NCBI GenBank assembly: GCA_947373775.1 | Contig: CANBZE010000146.1 | Location: forward strand, 1 to 5,735 | Source: Alphaproteobacteria bacterium | GTDB taxonomy: Bacteria > Pseudomonadota > Alphaproteobacteria > Micropepsales > Micropepsaceae | DNA length: 5,735 nucleotides | Direction: 5' to 3' | In this document: positions 1-5,735 of the stretch, piece by piece | Layout: each line of letters begins with the position of its first letter | How positions within the stretch are numbered: position 1 is the first letter of the stretch | Position numbers and translations under genes: made by a program | The notes under the pieces: generated by a model | Seen by the model: only the letters and a program-made list of their open reading frames with translations | Told to the model about the DNA's origin: nothing | Database searches by the model: none

Positions 1-940
1 TTTTCGCGAGGATTTCCCGTGCCTTGGCGGCATCGGCGCCAATTTGTGCGATCAGGGCGTCCAGGTCGGCAAACTTGGCTTCGGGGCGGATGTACTGGAT
101 CAGCTCCACCGACAGGTATTTGCCATACAGATCGCCGTCGAAATCGAACAGGTGGGTTTCCAGCAAGGGCACGTTCACCTGATACATGGGCCGGATGCCG
201 AAATTGGCCACACCGTCATGGCGGGCCACGGTGCGGTCGCCTTCCAGGATGTTGACCCGCACCGCATAGACCCCGAAAGCCGGCGCCAGGCAGTGGCCCA
301 GATGCATGTTGGCGGTGGGAAAGCCCATGGTGCGGCCGCGCGCATCGCCATGCTCGACCCGGGCCTCCACTGCCCAGGGATGACCCAGCAGCCGCGCCGC
401 TTCCTCGGGCCGCGCCTCGCGCAGCATCTTGCGGATCAGGGTGGAGGAAATCTTCTCGTCGCCCGATGCGGTGACGGTATCAAAAGCGGTGACGGTGAAG
501 CCTTCCATCTCACCCATATAGGACAAGGTGGCGAGATTGCCGGCGCGTTTCTGGCCGAACTCGAAATCATGGCCCACCACCGCGCCCGAAATGCCAAGCC
601 CTTCGACCAGGACATTCAGCACAAAGTCTTGCGGGGTGCGTTTGGCCATGTCGCCATCGAAATTCAGCGCGAACAACGCATCCACCCCCAGATCCGCCAG
701 CAGCCGCGCCTTGGCGCGCAGCGGTGTCAGGCGGAAACAATCGGGAGACGGCTTGAAGAACTCCTGCGGATGGGGCTCGAAACTCAGCACCGCCAGCGGG
801 CTGCGGCGCGCTTCGGCCTGCATCTTGGCCTCGGCGATCAGGGCGCGGTGGCCCCGGTGGACGCCATCGAAATTTCCGATCGCCACCACCGCGCCGCGCA
901 AGGCAGCGGGCACGTCATCATAATGGCGGAAAATGCGCAT
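1..940 (-). CDS. ribF: Bifunctional riboflavin kinase/FAD synthetase RibF (C-terminal end cut by window edge)
   Basis: Cytoplasmic two-domain enzyme that phosphorylates riboflavin to FMN and then adenylates FMN to FAD. I translated 313 residues from the ATG at 940 with no internal stop. The N-terminal FMN adenylyltransferase domain shows the nucleotidyltransferase signature GNFDGVHRGH (residues 22-31), FEPHP just after residue 60, and ISSTLIR (164-170). The C-terminal flavokinase domain shows GDARGRTMGFPTAN (198-211), with the PTAN substrate/Mg-binding motif, then LETH with Glu261 at the position of the catalytic base, and DFDGDLYGK (266-274). E. coli RibF is about 313 residues, so only a few C-terminal residues and the stop should be missing. 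The start is fixed by GGAG four bases upstream and by the one-base overlap with the MaoC stop (TGATG), which suggests translational coupling. All key motifs are present, so activity is expected. Confidence 0.97.
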   Translation of the reverse strand, partial: MRIFRHYDDVPAALRGAVVAIGNFDGVHRGHRALIAEAKMQAEARRSPLAVLSFEPHPQEFFKPSPDCFRLTPLRAKARLLADLGVDALFALNFDGDMAKRTPQDFVLNVLVEGLGISGAVVGHDFEFGQKRAGNLATLSYMGEMEGFTVTAFDTVTASGDEKISSTLIRKMLREARPEEAARLLGHPWAVEARVEHGDARGRTMGFPTANMHLGHCLAPAFGVYAVRVNILEGDRTVARHDGVANFGIRPMYQVNVPLLETHLFDFDGDLYGKYLSVELIQYIRPEAKFADLDALIAQIGADAAKAREILAK

Positions 941-1362
941 CAGGCTCCGGAAGGACGCTTTGGCGCCAGCACATGCGCCTCCGAGGTCAGCACCTGCTTG
1001 CCCTCCACCGTGCATTCGCAGTCCATCACCGCGGAGCGGCCATTGACTTCGCGCACCGTGGCGGTGGTCACGACGGTGTCACCGATCCGCACCGGAATCT
1101 TGAAGATGATGCTGGCCGACAGGAAGATCGAGCCCTCCCCCGGCAGCTGGGTGCCCAGCAGCGCCGAGATATAGCCGATGCTGAGCGCGCCATGCGCGAC
1201 CCGGCCGCGGAACACGGTCCGCCGGGCGAACTCCTCGTCGAAATGCACCGGGTTCATGTCGCCGGTGGCTTCGCCGAACAGCTGCACGTCCCGCTCGGTG
1301 ACGGTGTGGGTGCTGCTGGCCGTCATGCCGGGCTTGAGTTCATCGAGATACACGCTGGGCAT
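940..1362 (-). CDS. MaoC-like (R)-specific enoyl-CoA hydratase family protein
   Basis: A 140-residue single hot-dog-fold protein of the MaoC/PhaJ type. Family members hydrate trans-2-enoyl-CoA to (R)-3-hydroxyacyl-CoA in fatty acid or polyhydroxyalkanoate metabolism. The hydratase motif is complete: FGEATGDMNPVHFDEEFA (residues 29-46) with catalytic dyad Asp35 and His40, then FRGRVAHGALS (51-61). Asp and His are five apart, as in Aeromonas PhaJ (Asp31/His36). The length fits stand-alone PhaJ-like enzymes (about 130-160 residues). The ATG at 1362 lies three bases after the HAD stop, with GGTGA just upstream as a likely ribosome site, and the stop overlaps the ribF start. No phaC or beta-oxidation genes are in the window, so the physiological acyl-CoA, or a mesaconyl-CoA-like substrate, cannot be named. 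Family confidence is high; exact substrate is unknown. Confidence 0.9.
   Translation of the reverse strand: MPSVYLDELKPGMTASSTHTVTERDVQLFGEATGDMNPVHFDEEFARRTVFRGRVAHGALSIGYISALLGTQLPGEGSIFLSASIIFKIPVRIGDTVVTTATVREVNGRSAVMDCECTVEGKQVLTSEAHVLAPKRPSGA
945..948 (-). promoter_or_regulatory. Ribosome binding site of ribF inside the end of the MaoC gene
   Basis: GGAG lies four bases before the ribF ATG, within the last codons of the upstream MaoC gene. With the TGATG stop/start overlap it fixes the ribF start and points to re-initiation by ribosomes finishing MaoC. Confidence 0.7.
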
Positions 1363-1365
1363 TGT

Positions 1366-2235
1366 TCACCAGGCCAGTTTGCGGGTGACGGTACCAGCGT
1401 TCGCCCCGAACCGGGTGAACAGGGCCGCCATGTGTTCGTCAGTATAAGGTGCAATCTCCTCGCCATGAACCCCGTCGGCGATGAAGAGAACCTCCAGCCC
1501 TGCGGCATTGGCGCCCTTGATGTCGGTCAAAAGCCCGTCGCCCACCGCCAGGGGGCGTTTGGGGCTCTGTCTGTTGGCGGCTTGCGCCGCCAGGGCGGCC
1601 GCCGCCAAAGCGGCCTGGTATACCGGCAGATGGGGCTTGCCGTAATAGATCACCTGCCCGCCCAGCGCCTCATAGTCCTTGGCCAGCGAACCGGCGCAAT
1701 AGACCAGACGGGTGCCCCGGTGCACCACCAGGTCGGGATTGGCGCAGAGCATGGTGAGCCCCCGCGCCTTCATCGCCGCCAGTTCGTCCACATAATCGGC
1801 CGGCGTCTCGGCCATGTCGTCGCGCAGGCCGATGGCCAGCGACACTTCGGCCTGCGCGATATCGGTGCGGCGAATATCCAATCCCTCGATCATCGGCAGA
1901 TCGCGGTCGGGGCCGATATAATGCAGCGGCAAAGTGCGGGTAGCGCTGCGCCGCGCCAGTTCCTCGCGCGCTGCGCCGCCGGAACTGACAATCGCGTCAT
2001 AGCAATCGGGCGGCAGGCCATAGCTCGCGCACTGGGCGGCGACTTCCGCCGGCACGCGCGGCGCGTTGGTCAGCAGCACCACCGGCCCGTGTTTTTCCTT
2101 GAAGCGATACAGCGCGTCAGCGGCGGCGGGATGGTGGCGGCTGCCGTCATGCACCACGCCCCACACGTCGCAGATCAGCGCGTCATGGCTGGCGGCAATT
2201 TCAGAAAGACCGGATATCAGGCGGGGCAGCGGCAT
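1366..2235 (-). CDS. HAD superfamily class IIA hydrolase (TIGR01459-like)
   Basis: A 289-residue HAD protein with the NagD-like class IIA layout. Motif I is CDVWGVVHDG (residues 22-31), with Asp23 as nucleophile. Motif II is LLTNAPR (54-60). The cap domain lies between, and SSGGAAR (84-90) follows motif II. The motif III lysine is in YYGKPH (197-202, Lys200), and motif IV is GDGLLTDIKGA (232-242), with acidic Mg ligands Asp233 and Asp238. Trp25 replaces the second Asp of the usual DxD. As I recall, DxWGV is typical of the alphaproteobacterial TIGR01459 group, whose substrate is not established. The reading frame opens upstream to a GTG at 2280, but the ATG at 2235 was chosen because family members begin about 20 residues before motif I; neither start has a clear ribosome site. 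It lies three bases before the MaoC gene and 65 after the TIR gene. A phosphatase role is inferred only. Confidence 0.88.
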   Translation of the reverse strand: MPLPRLISGLSEIAASHDALICDVWGVVHDGSRHHPAAADALYRFKEKHGPVVLLTNAPRVPAEVAAQCASYGLPPDCYDAIVSSGGAAREELARRSATRTLPLHYIGPDRDLPMIEGLDIRRTDIAQAEVSLAIGLRDDMAETPADYVDELAAMKARGLTMLCANPDLVVHRGTRLVYCAGSLAKDYEALGGQVIYYGKPHLPVYQAALAAAALAAQAANRQSPKRPLAVGDGLLTDIKGANAAGLEVLFIADGVHGEEIAPYTDEHMAALFTRFGANAGTVTRKLAW

Positions 2236-2300
2236 GGTGGGATAACGCTTGGACGGGAAAACAGGCGATGCCACGGCCACCCTTTTGGGTCAACCGCGGC

Positions 2301-3737
2301 TTAGTTGCCGGTCAGCGGCGTCACCAGCTTGTCACCGGAAAACAGGCCCTGCTCGACCAGCTTGCCCTTTGTGTCATAGATCGCGCCATAGCCTTCGGCG
2401 ACGCCGGCTTTCCACTGCCCCGCGCGCACCCGCCCGTCGTTGCGATAGACCACGCCATAGCCCGACATCTGGTCGGCGGCGAACTCGCCCACCCGCTCGC
2501 GGAACGCCAGCGACGGCGTGCCGGTGAAGACGCCGACGCCGTTGCGATGGCCGCCGCGTGTGCCGCCCGCATAACGCGTGCCATTGGCATAGGTGACGAC
2601 GGCCGGCGCACCGGCATTGAGATCGGTCAGCCGCCCGGACCATTGCACGCCCTCATGCACGGTCTGGGTGCCATAGTCGGCGGTACCCGCCTGGGCCAGC
2701 TTGAATGCCTGCTCGCCGCTCTGCGCCATTTCGCGGGCGCGGCCTTCCGCCGAGCGCGCCATCGACACCGCCATCTGCACCGCACTGTTGAGATTGCCGT
2801 CAGCCGGCGAAGAGGCCGGCATCGCCATGGCCATCGCGTGATCATGCGACGGCGCCGTCGCGGGCGCTGCAGGTTTGGCAGCGGCTTTCACAGCCGGCGT
2901 CACAGACGCAGTCTTCACGGGCGCAGCGACAGGCTTGTTCAACGCCTCGATCCGCGCCCTGGCGGCGGCGGCGAAAATTCCGTCCGGAAATTTCGCCAGA
3001 TAGGAATTCAGCGCCGCTTCATTGCCGCTATCCTTCACCGCATCCCACAGATCGCTTTCCAGCCTGGCCGGGTCCATGCCGGCCGGCGGCGCTTGCATGT
3101 CGGCTTCCCGCATCAGCATCATGCCTTTGGGCACGGCAGGCTGCGGCGGCGGGCGCATCAGCCATGTGCCGCCGGCAACCACCGCCAGCGCCAGCACGGC
3201 GAGTGTGCCCATAATGATCAGCGGCAGGGGATTTTTGTCCCGCTTGGGAGCCGGTACACCCGGCTTGGGCGCAAACGGCGACGGCGTGGGCTTGTGCGCC
3301 TCCATCATCTCCATGGCACACATCCAGGGTTCGACGTCACGCGGGATGACGCCGTCGACCTTGCGGCCCAACGTCTCAATGGCCTGTTCCCAATCGTCAA
3401 ACAGGTCGATCCACTGGCGCGTCGCCAGCTCGTAGCGGAAATCCTCGGATGGCAGCACGTCCTCAGCCCGCACCGGAATGACGATCAGGTTCGACTGGCT
3501 GGCCAGCGCCAGTTCCTTCTTGATCTCTTCGGAATTGTTGGCGTTGGTGGAGAACACCATCACCATGGCGCCGGCATCGCTGATGGCGCGCACGATGGCG
3601 CCCTGGTAATTCTCGCCCGGCGTCACGTCGCGACTGGATATCCAGCAGCCATGGCCGCGCCCTTCCAGCGCATGACAGATCGATGACGCGACCTTGGCAT
3701 CCTTGCTGGAACAGCTGATGAAGACTTTTTTGTACAT
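2301..3737 (-). CDS. TIR domain - transmembrane - MORN-like repeat protein
   Basis: 478 residues in four blocks. (1) Residues 2-112 are a bacterial TIR_2-type domain: KVFISCSSKD (4-13), CWISSRDVTPG (31-41), then SEEIKKEL, where Glu75 matches the catalytic glutamate of TIR NADases such as SARM1, and a closing QWIDL (108-112). (2) After a Pro/Lys-rich linker, residues 171-194 form one hydrophobic helix. KRDK just before it places TIR in the cytoplasm and the rest in the periplasm. (3) Residues 225-267 match a short motif (LWDAVKDSGN...YLAKFPDGIFA) that I recall from bacterial caspase-like and TIR proteins, followed by an Ala/Pro/Lys-rich linker and a Met/His patch (298-306). (4) Residues about 366-472 hold degenerate MORN-like repeats (YANGTRYAGG, GYGVVYRNDGRV, GYGAIYDTKGKL). 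The start has AAGG eight bases upstream. It follows the EAL gene by 43 bases. Function is unknown; TIR proteins elsewhere cleave NAD+ or act as scaffolds. Confidence 0.88.
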   Translation of the reverse strand: MYKKVFISCSSKDAKVASSICHALEGRGHGCWISSRDVTPGENYQGAIVRAISDAGAMVMVFSTNANNSEEIKKELALASQSNLIVIPVRAEDVLPSEDFRYELATRQWIDLFDDWEQAIETLGRKVDGVIPRDVEPWMCAMEMMEAHKPTPSPFAPKPGVPAPKRDKNPLPLIIMGTLAVLALAVVAGGTWLMRPPPQPAVPKGMMLMREADMQAPPAGMDPARLESDLWDAVKDSGNEAALNSYLAKFPDGIFAAAARARIEALNKPVAAPVKTASVTPAVKAAAKPAAPATAPSHDHAMAMAMPASSPADGNLNSAVQMAVSMARSAEGRAREMAQSGEQAFKLAQAGTADYGTQTVHEGVQWSGRLTDLNAGAPAVVTYANGTRYAGGTRGGHRNGVGVFTGTPSLAFRERVGEFAADQMSGYGVVYRNDGRVRAGQWKAGVAEGYGAIYDTKGKLVEQGLFSGDKLVTPLTGN

Positions 3738-3780
3738 GGCCCCGGCCTTAACGCGGGAACCTTAGAACAGCAAAGGCTTT

Positions 3781-5043
3781 TCAGCCAGCTTTTCTAAACG
3801 GGATCACCGGCGCGGATTCCAACGCACTGACCGGCTTGAGCGAATCCTCACGCACCGCGCGCGGCTCGCCGAACAGATAGCCCTGCGCATAATCCACGGC
3901 ATAATCCAGCAGCTGCACCACGGTCTTTTCGTCCTCGACCCGCTCGGCGATCAGGTTCAGGCCGTGGCGGGTGAGCAGCTTCTTGAAGTCCTCGGCGGCC
4001 ACCGCGGAGCCGGCGCCGTTCATGCCGCGCATCAGGGTGTTGGAGCGCACTTTCAGATAGCGGAAGCCGATCGCCTTGAGGCGCAGGAAGTCGATGCCCA
4101 GGCTGTCGACATGATCCATCGACAGGGCAAAGCCCATGGTCGCCAGCGAGGTGAGGTTCTTCTCGCCCTCGATGCCCGCCTTGAGGAATGCCTGCTGGCT
4201 GAATTCGAAAATGATCTGGCCCGCCAGGTCGCGGTTGACCCGCATATAGTCCAGGAACTGGGGGAAGAATTCCTTGTCGGCCAGGGTCTCGCCGGAGATG
4301 TTGCAGAAGATGCCGATGTCGCGGCTTTTCTGGGTCAGACGGCGCACGATCTGCACGCAGCGGAACAGCAGCAGGTTATCCACCACGCTCATCAGGCCGG
4401 CGCGGCCCGCCACCAGGATATACTGGTCGGGCATGATGACCTGCCCGTCCTCGTCGCGCAGGCGCGACAGCGCTTCGTAATAGCGCAGCTTGCGCTGCGG
4501 CAGGCTGACGATGGGCTGCAGGTACAGATCGACGCGGTTCTGTTCCAGACTGGCGCGGATGGTCTCCAAGAGCTCATCCTTGCCGCCCAAGGTATTGAGA
4601 TAGGCCGATGCCGGGCCACGCTGCTGCTTAGGCGCGGCTTCCTGCGGCACCACCGCGGCGGTGCGCGAAATCTTGCGGGCGAAATCGCGCATCAGGGTTT
4701 CCAGCACCTGCAGCTCGGCGACGATCTTGCGTTCCTGGCTGTTGGCGCGTTCCTCGATCAGTCCGCCCAGTTCGCCCAAACGCGTGCGGGTGTCGTTCAG
4801 GGCGCTTTCGAAATCCATGTGGCCTTTGCGCAGATGCGCCATCTCGCGGGCGATGGCGCGCTTGTCGCGGCGGCGGGCAAAGCTGGCGGCGACCTGCTGG
4901 ACACAGATGAAGCCCACCATCCCCGACAGGATGGCGACCGGCCAGCCGGTGAACAGCGCCAGCGCCGCGCCCAGGGTGGCGCAGGCGAAGAAGACGCTGA
5001 GGGTCAGCAAGGCCTTGGTGACGGCAGGAATGCGCTCGCTCAT
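3781..5043 (-). CDS. tipF: Membrane-anchored degenerate EAL protein, TipF-like c-di-GMP receptor
   Basis: 420 residues. Two hydrophobic segments (about 11-31 and 34-55) form an N-terminal hairpin, a charged helical region (about 60-127) looks like a coiled coil, and an EAL domain spans about 155-398. This is the layout of Caulobacter TipF, a c-di-GMP receptor required for flagellum assembly and polar placement. In the EAL domain YEALSR (189-194), CNIS (247-250), FEFSQ (279-283), LKV (330-332), AERVE (366-370) and AQGYLFGEP (386-394) are readable. Spacing matches the RocR phosphodiesterase exactly, giving Glu190, Asn248, Glu280, Asp310, Lys331, Glu367 and Gln387. However, RocR Asp296 becomes His311, RocR Glu268 becomes Gln283, and the DDFGTG loop is lost. 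Binding without hydrolysis is therefore inferred. The ATG at 5043 was chosen over an upstream TTG at 5073; neither has a strong ribosome site. A CtrA-type box lies upstream. The orthology is my recognition, not a search result. Confidence 0.85.
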   Translation of the reverse strand: MSERIPAVTKALLTLSVFFACATLGAALALFTGWPVAILSGMVGFICVQQVAASFARRRDKRAIAREMAHLRKGHMDFESALNDTRTRLGELGGLIEERANSQERKIVAELQVLETLMRDFARKISRTAAVVPQEAAPKQQRGPASAYLNTLGGKDELLETIRASLEQNRVDLYLQPIVSLPQRKLRYYEALSRLRDEDGQVIMPDQYILVAGRAGLMSVVDNLLLFRCVQIVRRLTQKSRDIGIFCNISGETLADKEFFPQFLDYMRVNRDLAGQIIFEFSQQAFLKAGIEGEKNLTSLATMGFALSMDHVDSLGIDFLRLKAIGFRYLKVRSNTLMRGMNGAGSAVAAEDFKKLLTRHGLNLIAERVEDEKTVVQLLDYAVDYAQGYLFGEPRAVREDSLKPVSALESAPVIPFRKAG

Positions 5044-5076
5044 GGGGTCAATATCGCCCCCGGGACTTTCCAATTT

Positions 5077-5120
5077 GTTAACCGCGAAAATTCCGCCTTG
5101 CCGGGCTTTTGCGGGTTAAC
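5077..5120. repeat. Inverted repeat GTTAACC / GGTTAAC
   Basis: A perfect 7-base inverted repeat has arms at 5077-5083 and 5114-5120, separated by 30 bases. The outer arm is part of the full CtrA-type box; the inner one is a lone TTAAC half-site 34 bases before the EAL gene ATG. It could be a second contact site for the same regulator. The spacing is too wide and the arms too AT-rich to make a convincing RNA hairpin. Confidence 0.45.
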
Positions 5121-5130
5121 AAATCCTTAA
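5115..5130 (-). promoter_or_regulatory. Putative CtrA binding site (TTAA-N7-TTAAC)
   Basis: On the minus strand this reads TTAAGGATTTGTTAAC, an exact match to the classical full CtrA consensus TTAA-N7-TTAAC known from Caulobacter and relatives. It lies about 71 bases before the EAL gene ATG, in the only sizeable gene-free gap of the window, and begins in the T-tract of the upstream terminator. TTAA is rare in DNA this GC-rich. I see no convincing -10 element at the right distance, so the exact promoter is not placed. CtrA control is inferred from the motif alone. Confidence 0.6.
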
Positions 5131-5135
5131 AAGCA

Positions 5136-5164
5136 AAGAGCCCGGCATTGCTGCCGGGGCTCTT
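5136..5164 (-). terminator. Rho-independent terminator of the Gly-rich gene
   Basis: On the minus strand AAGAGCCCCGGCA pairs with TGCCGGGCTCTT around a four-base loop. This gives twelve base pairs with a single bulged C, followed directly by a T-rich tail (TTTGCTTTT). It starts 16 bases after the stop of the glycine-rich gene, so it separates that gene from the EAL-to-ribF cluster. The stem could also work in the opposite direction, but no plus-strand gene precedes it and its plus-strand tail is less T-rich. Confidence 0.88.
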
Positions 5165-5180
5165 CGTTCAGGCGCTCACT

Positions 5181-5735
5181 TTAATGTCCGTGGTGCCAGC
5201 CGCCGCCGCCGCCGCGACCGCCACCGTTCCAGTTATGGCCGCCGCCATTGTTCTGCGGTGCGGCCTGTTGTTGCGGAGCGGCTTGAGGCGCCGCCTGCTG
5301 CTGGGCGCGGAACCCGCCGCGCCAGCCACCACCGCCGCCGCCGAAGCTGCGGCCCTGGTAGGGCTGCGCGGTCTGGCTCTGGAAGCCCTGGCGGTTCCAA
5401 TTGCCGCCGCCGAAGCCGCCGCGATTCCAGTTGTGGCTGCCGGTGTAAGGCTGGGCCGAATATTGCCGCTGCTGGAATCCGCCACGATTGGCAAAGCCCT
5501 GGTTGCCGAAGTTCTGGTTGCCGTAACTCCGGCCGCCATAGCTGCCGCCGCGATTGAAGTTGCGTCCGGCATAACCGCCGCCAAAACCGCGATTGCCGTA
5601 ATAGCCGCCACGGCCCAGCGCCTGGCGGTAGTTGCCGCCGCGCGAATTGCCATAGTGCCAGCCGCCATGCATCCAGAACTGCCGGCGCCCGCCATAGTCG
5701 CGATAGTAGAAGGGACCGTTGTACCAGCTGCCGTC
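5181..5735 (-). CDS. Gly/Asn/Gln-rich low-complexity protein (5' end outside window)
   Basis: 184 residues are visible, open to the right edge; the true start lies outside. An ATG at 5672 is in frame, but coding continues through it (DGSWYNGPFYYRDYGGRRQFW precedes in short pieces rich in Tyr, Trp and Gly), so it is probably internal. The rest is low-complexity: Gly, Asn, Arg, Gln and aromatics in units such as YGNRGFGGG, FGNQGF, HNWNRGGFGGGNWNR and GHNWNGGGRGGGGG, with an Ala/Gln/Pro stretch (AQQQAAPQAAPQQQAAPQ) and a WHHGH end. I do not recognise the family. Composition fits a secreted or surface Gly-rich protein, or an RGG-like disordered tail; the missing N-terminus (signal peptide or not) would decide. 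Frame choice is supported by the terminator just downstream and by the absence of stops. A competing frame gives only Ala-rich sequence and is taken as a shadow. Confidence 0.75.
   Translation of the reverse strand, partial: DGSWYNGPFYYRDYGGRRQFWMHGGWHYGNSRGGNYRQALGRGGYYGNRGFGGGYAGRNFNRGGSYGGRSYGNQNFGNQGFANRGGFQQRQYSAQPYTGSHNWNRGGFGGGNWNRQGFQSQTAQPYQGRSFGGGGGGWRGGFRAQQQAAPQAAPQQQAAPQNNGGGHNWNGGGRGGGGGWHHGH

Noticed and set aside
44..1174. Long plus-strand open frame of 376 codons
   Set aside because: It lies antisense to ribF and the MaoC gene, both of which carry full family motifs. The plus-strand translation shows no recognisable domain and is typical of GC-rich antisense shadows.
2236..2300. 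Possible promoter for the HAD gene (TTGACC at 2288-2293)
   Set aside because: TTGACC resembles a -35 element, but nothing like a -10 element lies 16-18 bases downstream. The nearby ACCC-TTTT-GGGT hairpin has only four pairs, too weak for a terminator.
973..2304. Plus-strand open frame of 443 codons
   Set aside because: Antisense to the MaoC and HAD genes; composition is Gly/His/Gln/Arg-rich without motifs.
2268..3686. Plus-strand open frame of 472 codons
   Set aside because: Antisense to the TIR gene; very His/Arg-rich with no domain, as expected for the complement of an Ala/Pro/Met-rich gene.
5041..5073. TTG at 5073 as start of the EAL gene
   Set aside because: It would add ten polar residues before the membrane hairpin and has no ribosome site; the ATG at 5043 is the simpler start, although its own ribosome site is weak too.
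3964..5130. Plus-strand open frame of 388 codons
   Set aside because: Antisense to the EAL gene, whose ligand residues and spacing are clearly preserved.
5168..5695. Minus-strand Ala-rich frame overlapping the Gly-rich gene
   Set aside because: A frame-shifted reading of the Gly/Asn repeats. The other frame is open to the window edge and ends just before the terminator, with a more protein-like Tyr/Trp-containing start.
5181..5735. Glycine-codon repeats read as a CRISPR or tandem DNA repeat array
   Set aside because: The repetition is irregular in length and follows codon periodicity, so it reflects the protein composition and not a spacer-repeat structure.

Overview
The window is GC-rich bacterial DNA. 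All genes lie on the minus strand, so they read from right to left. The gene content suggests an alphaproteobacterium, possibly Caulobacterales-like or a related lineage. Three things point there: a TipF-like degenerate EAL protein, a DxWGV-type class IIA HAD protein, and a TTAA-N7-TTAAC element matching the CtrA consensus upstream of the TipF-like gene. This placement is inference; there is no rRNA or other marker.

In transcription order, the right edge (5735-5181) holds the 3' part of a gene for a glycine/asparagine/glutamine-rich, low-complexity protein. It is followed by a strong Rho-independent terminator (5136-5164). The next 92 bases (5044-5135) form the control region for what follows: a full CtrA-type box that begins in the terminator's T-tract, and a second GTTAAC half-site. 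Next come a membrane-anchored, coiled-coil, degenerate EAL protein (tipF-like, 3781-5043) and, 43 bases on, a TIR-transmembrane-MORN-like protein (2301-3737). The last three genes are tightly packed: a HAD-IIA family protein (1366-2235), a MaoC-type hydratase (940-1362) and ribF (1-940). The spacing is 3 bases between HAD and MaoC, and a one-base TGATG overlap between MaoC and ribF. RibF runs off the left edge with at most a few residues missing.

The five genes from the EAL protein to ribF could form one transcript, since no terminator was found between them. HAD-MaoC-ribF is a clear translationally packed unit. RibF makes FMN and FAD. The HAD and MaoC proteins are metabolic enzymes without an assigned substrate. 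The EAL protein is predicted to bind c-di-GMP without cleaving it and, if a true TipF orthologue, to act in polar flagellum assembly.

The least ordinary gene is the TIR protein. It pairs an apparently intact NADase-type TIR domain with one membrane segment and a probably periplasmic MORN-like tail, and it sits directly behind the polarity/flagellar gene. No CRISPR array, insertion sequence, tRNA or rRNA was seen.
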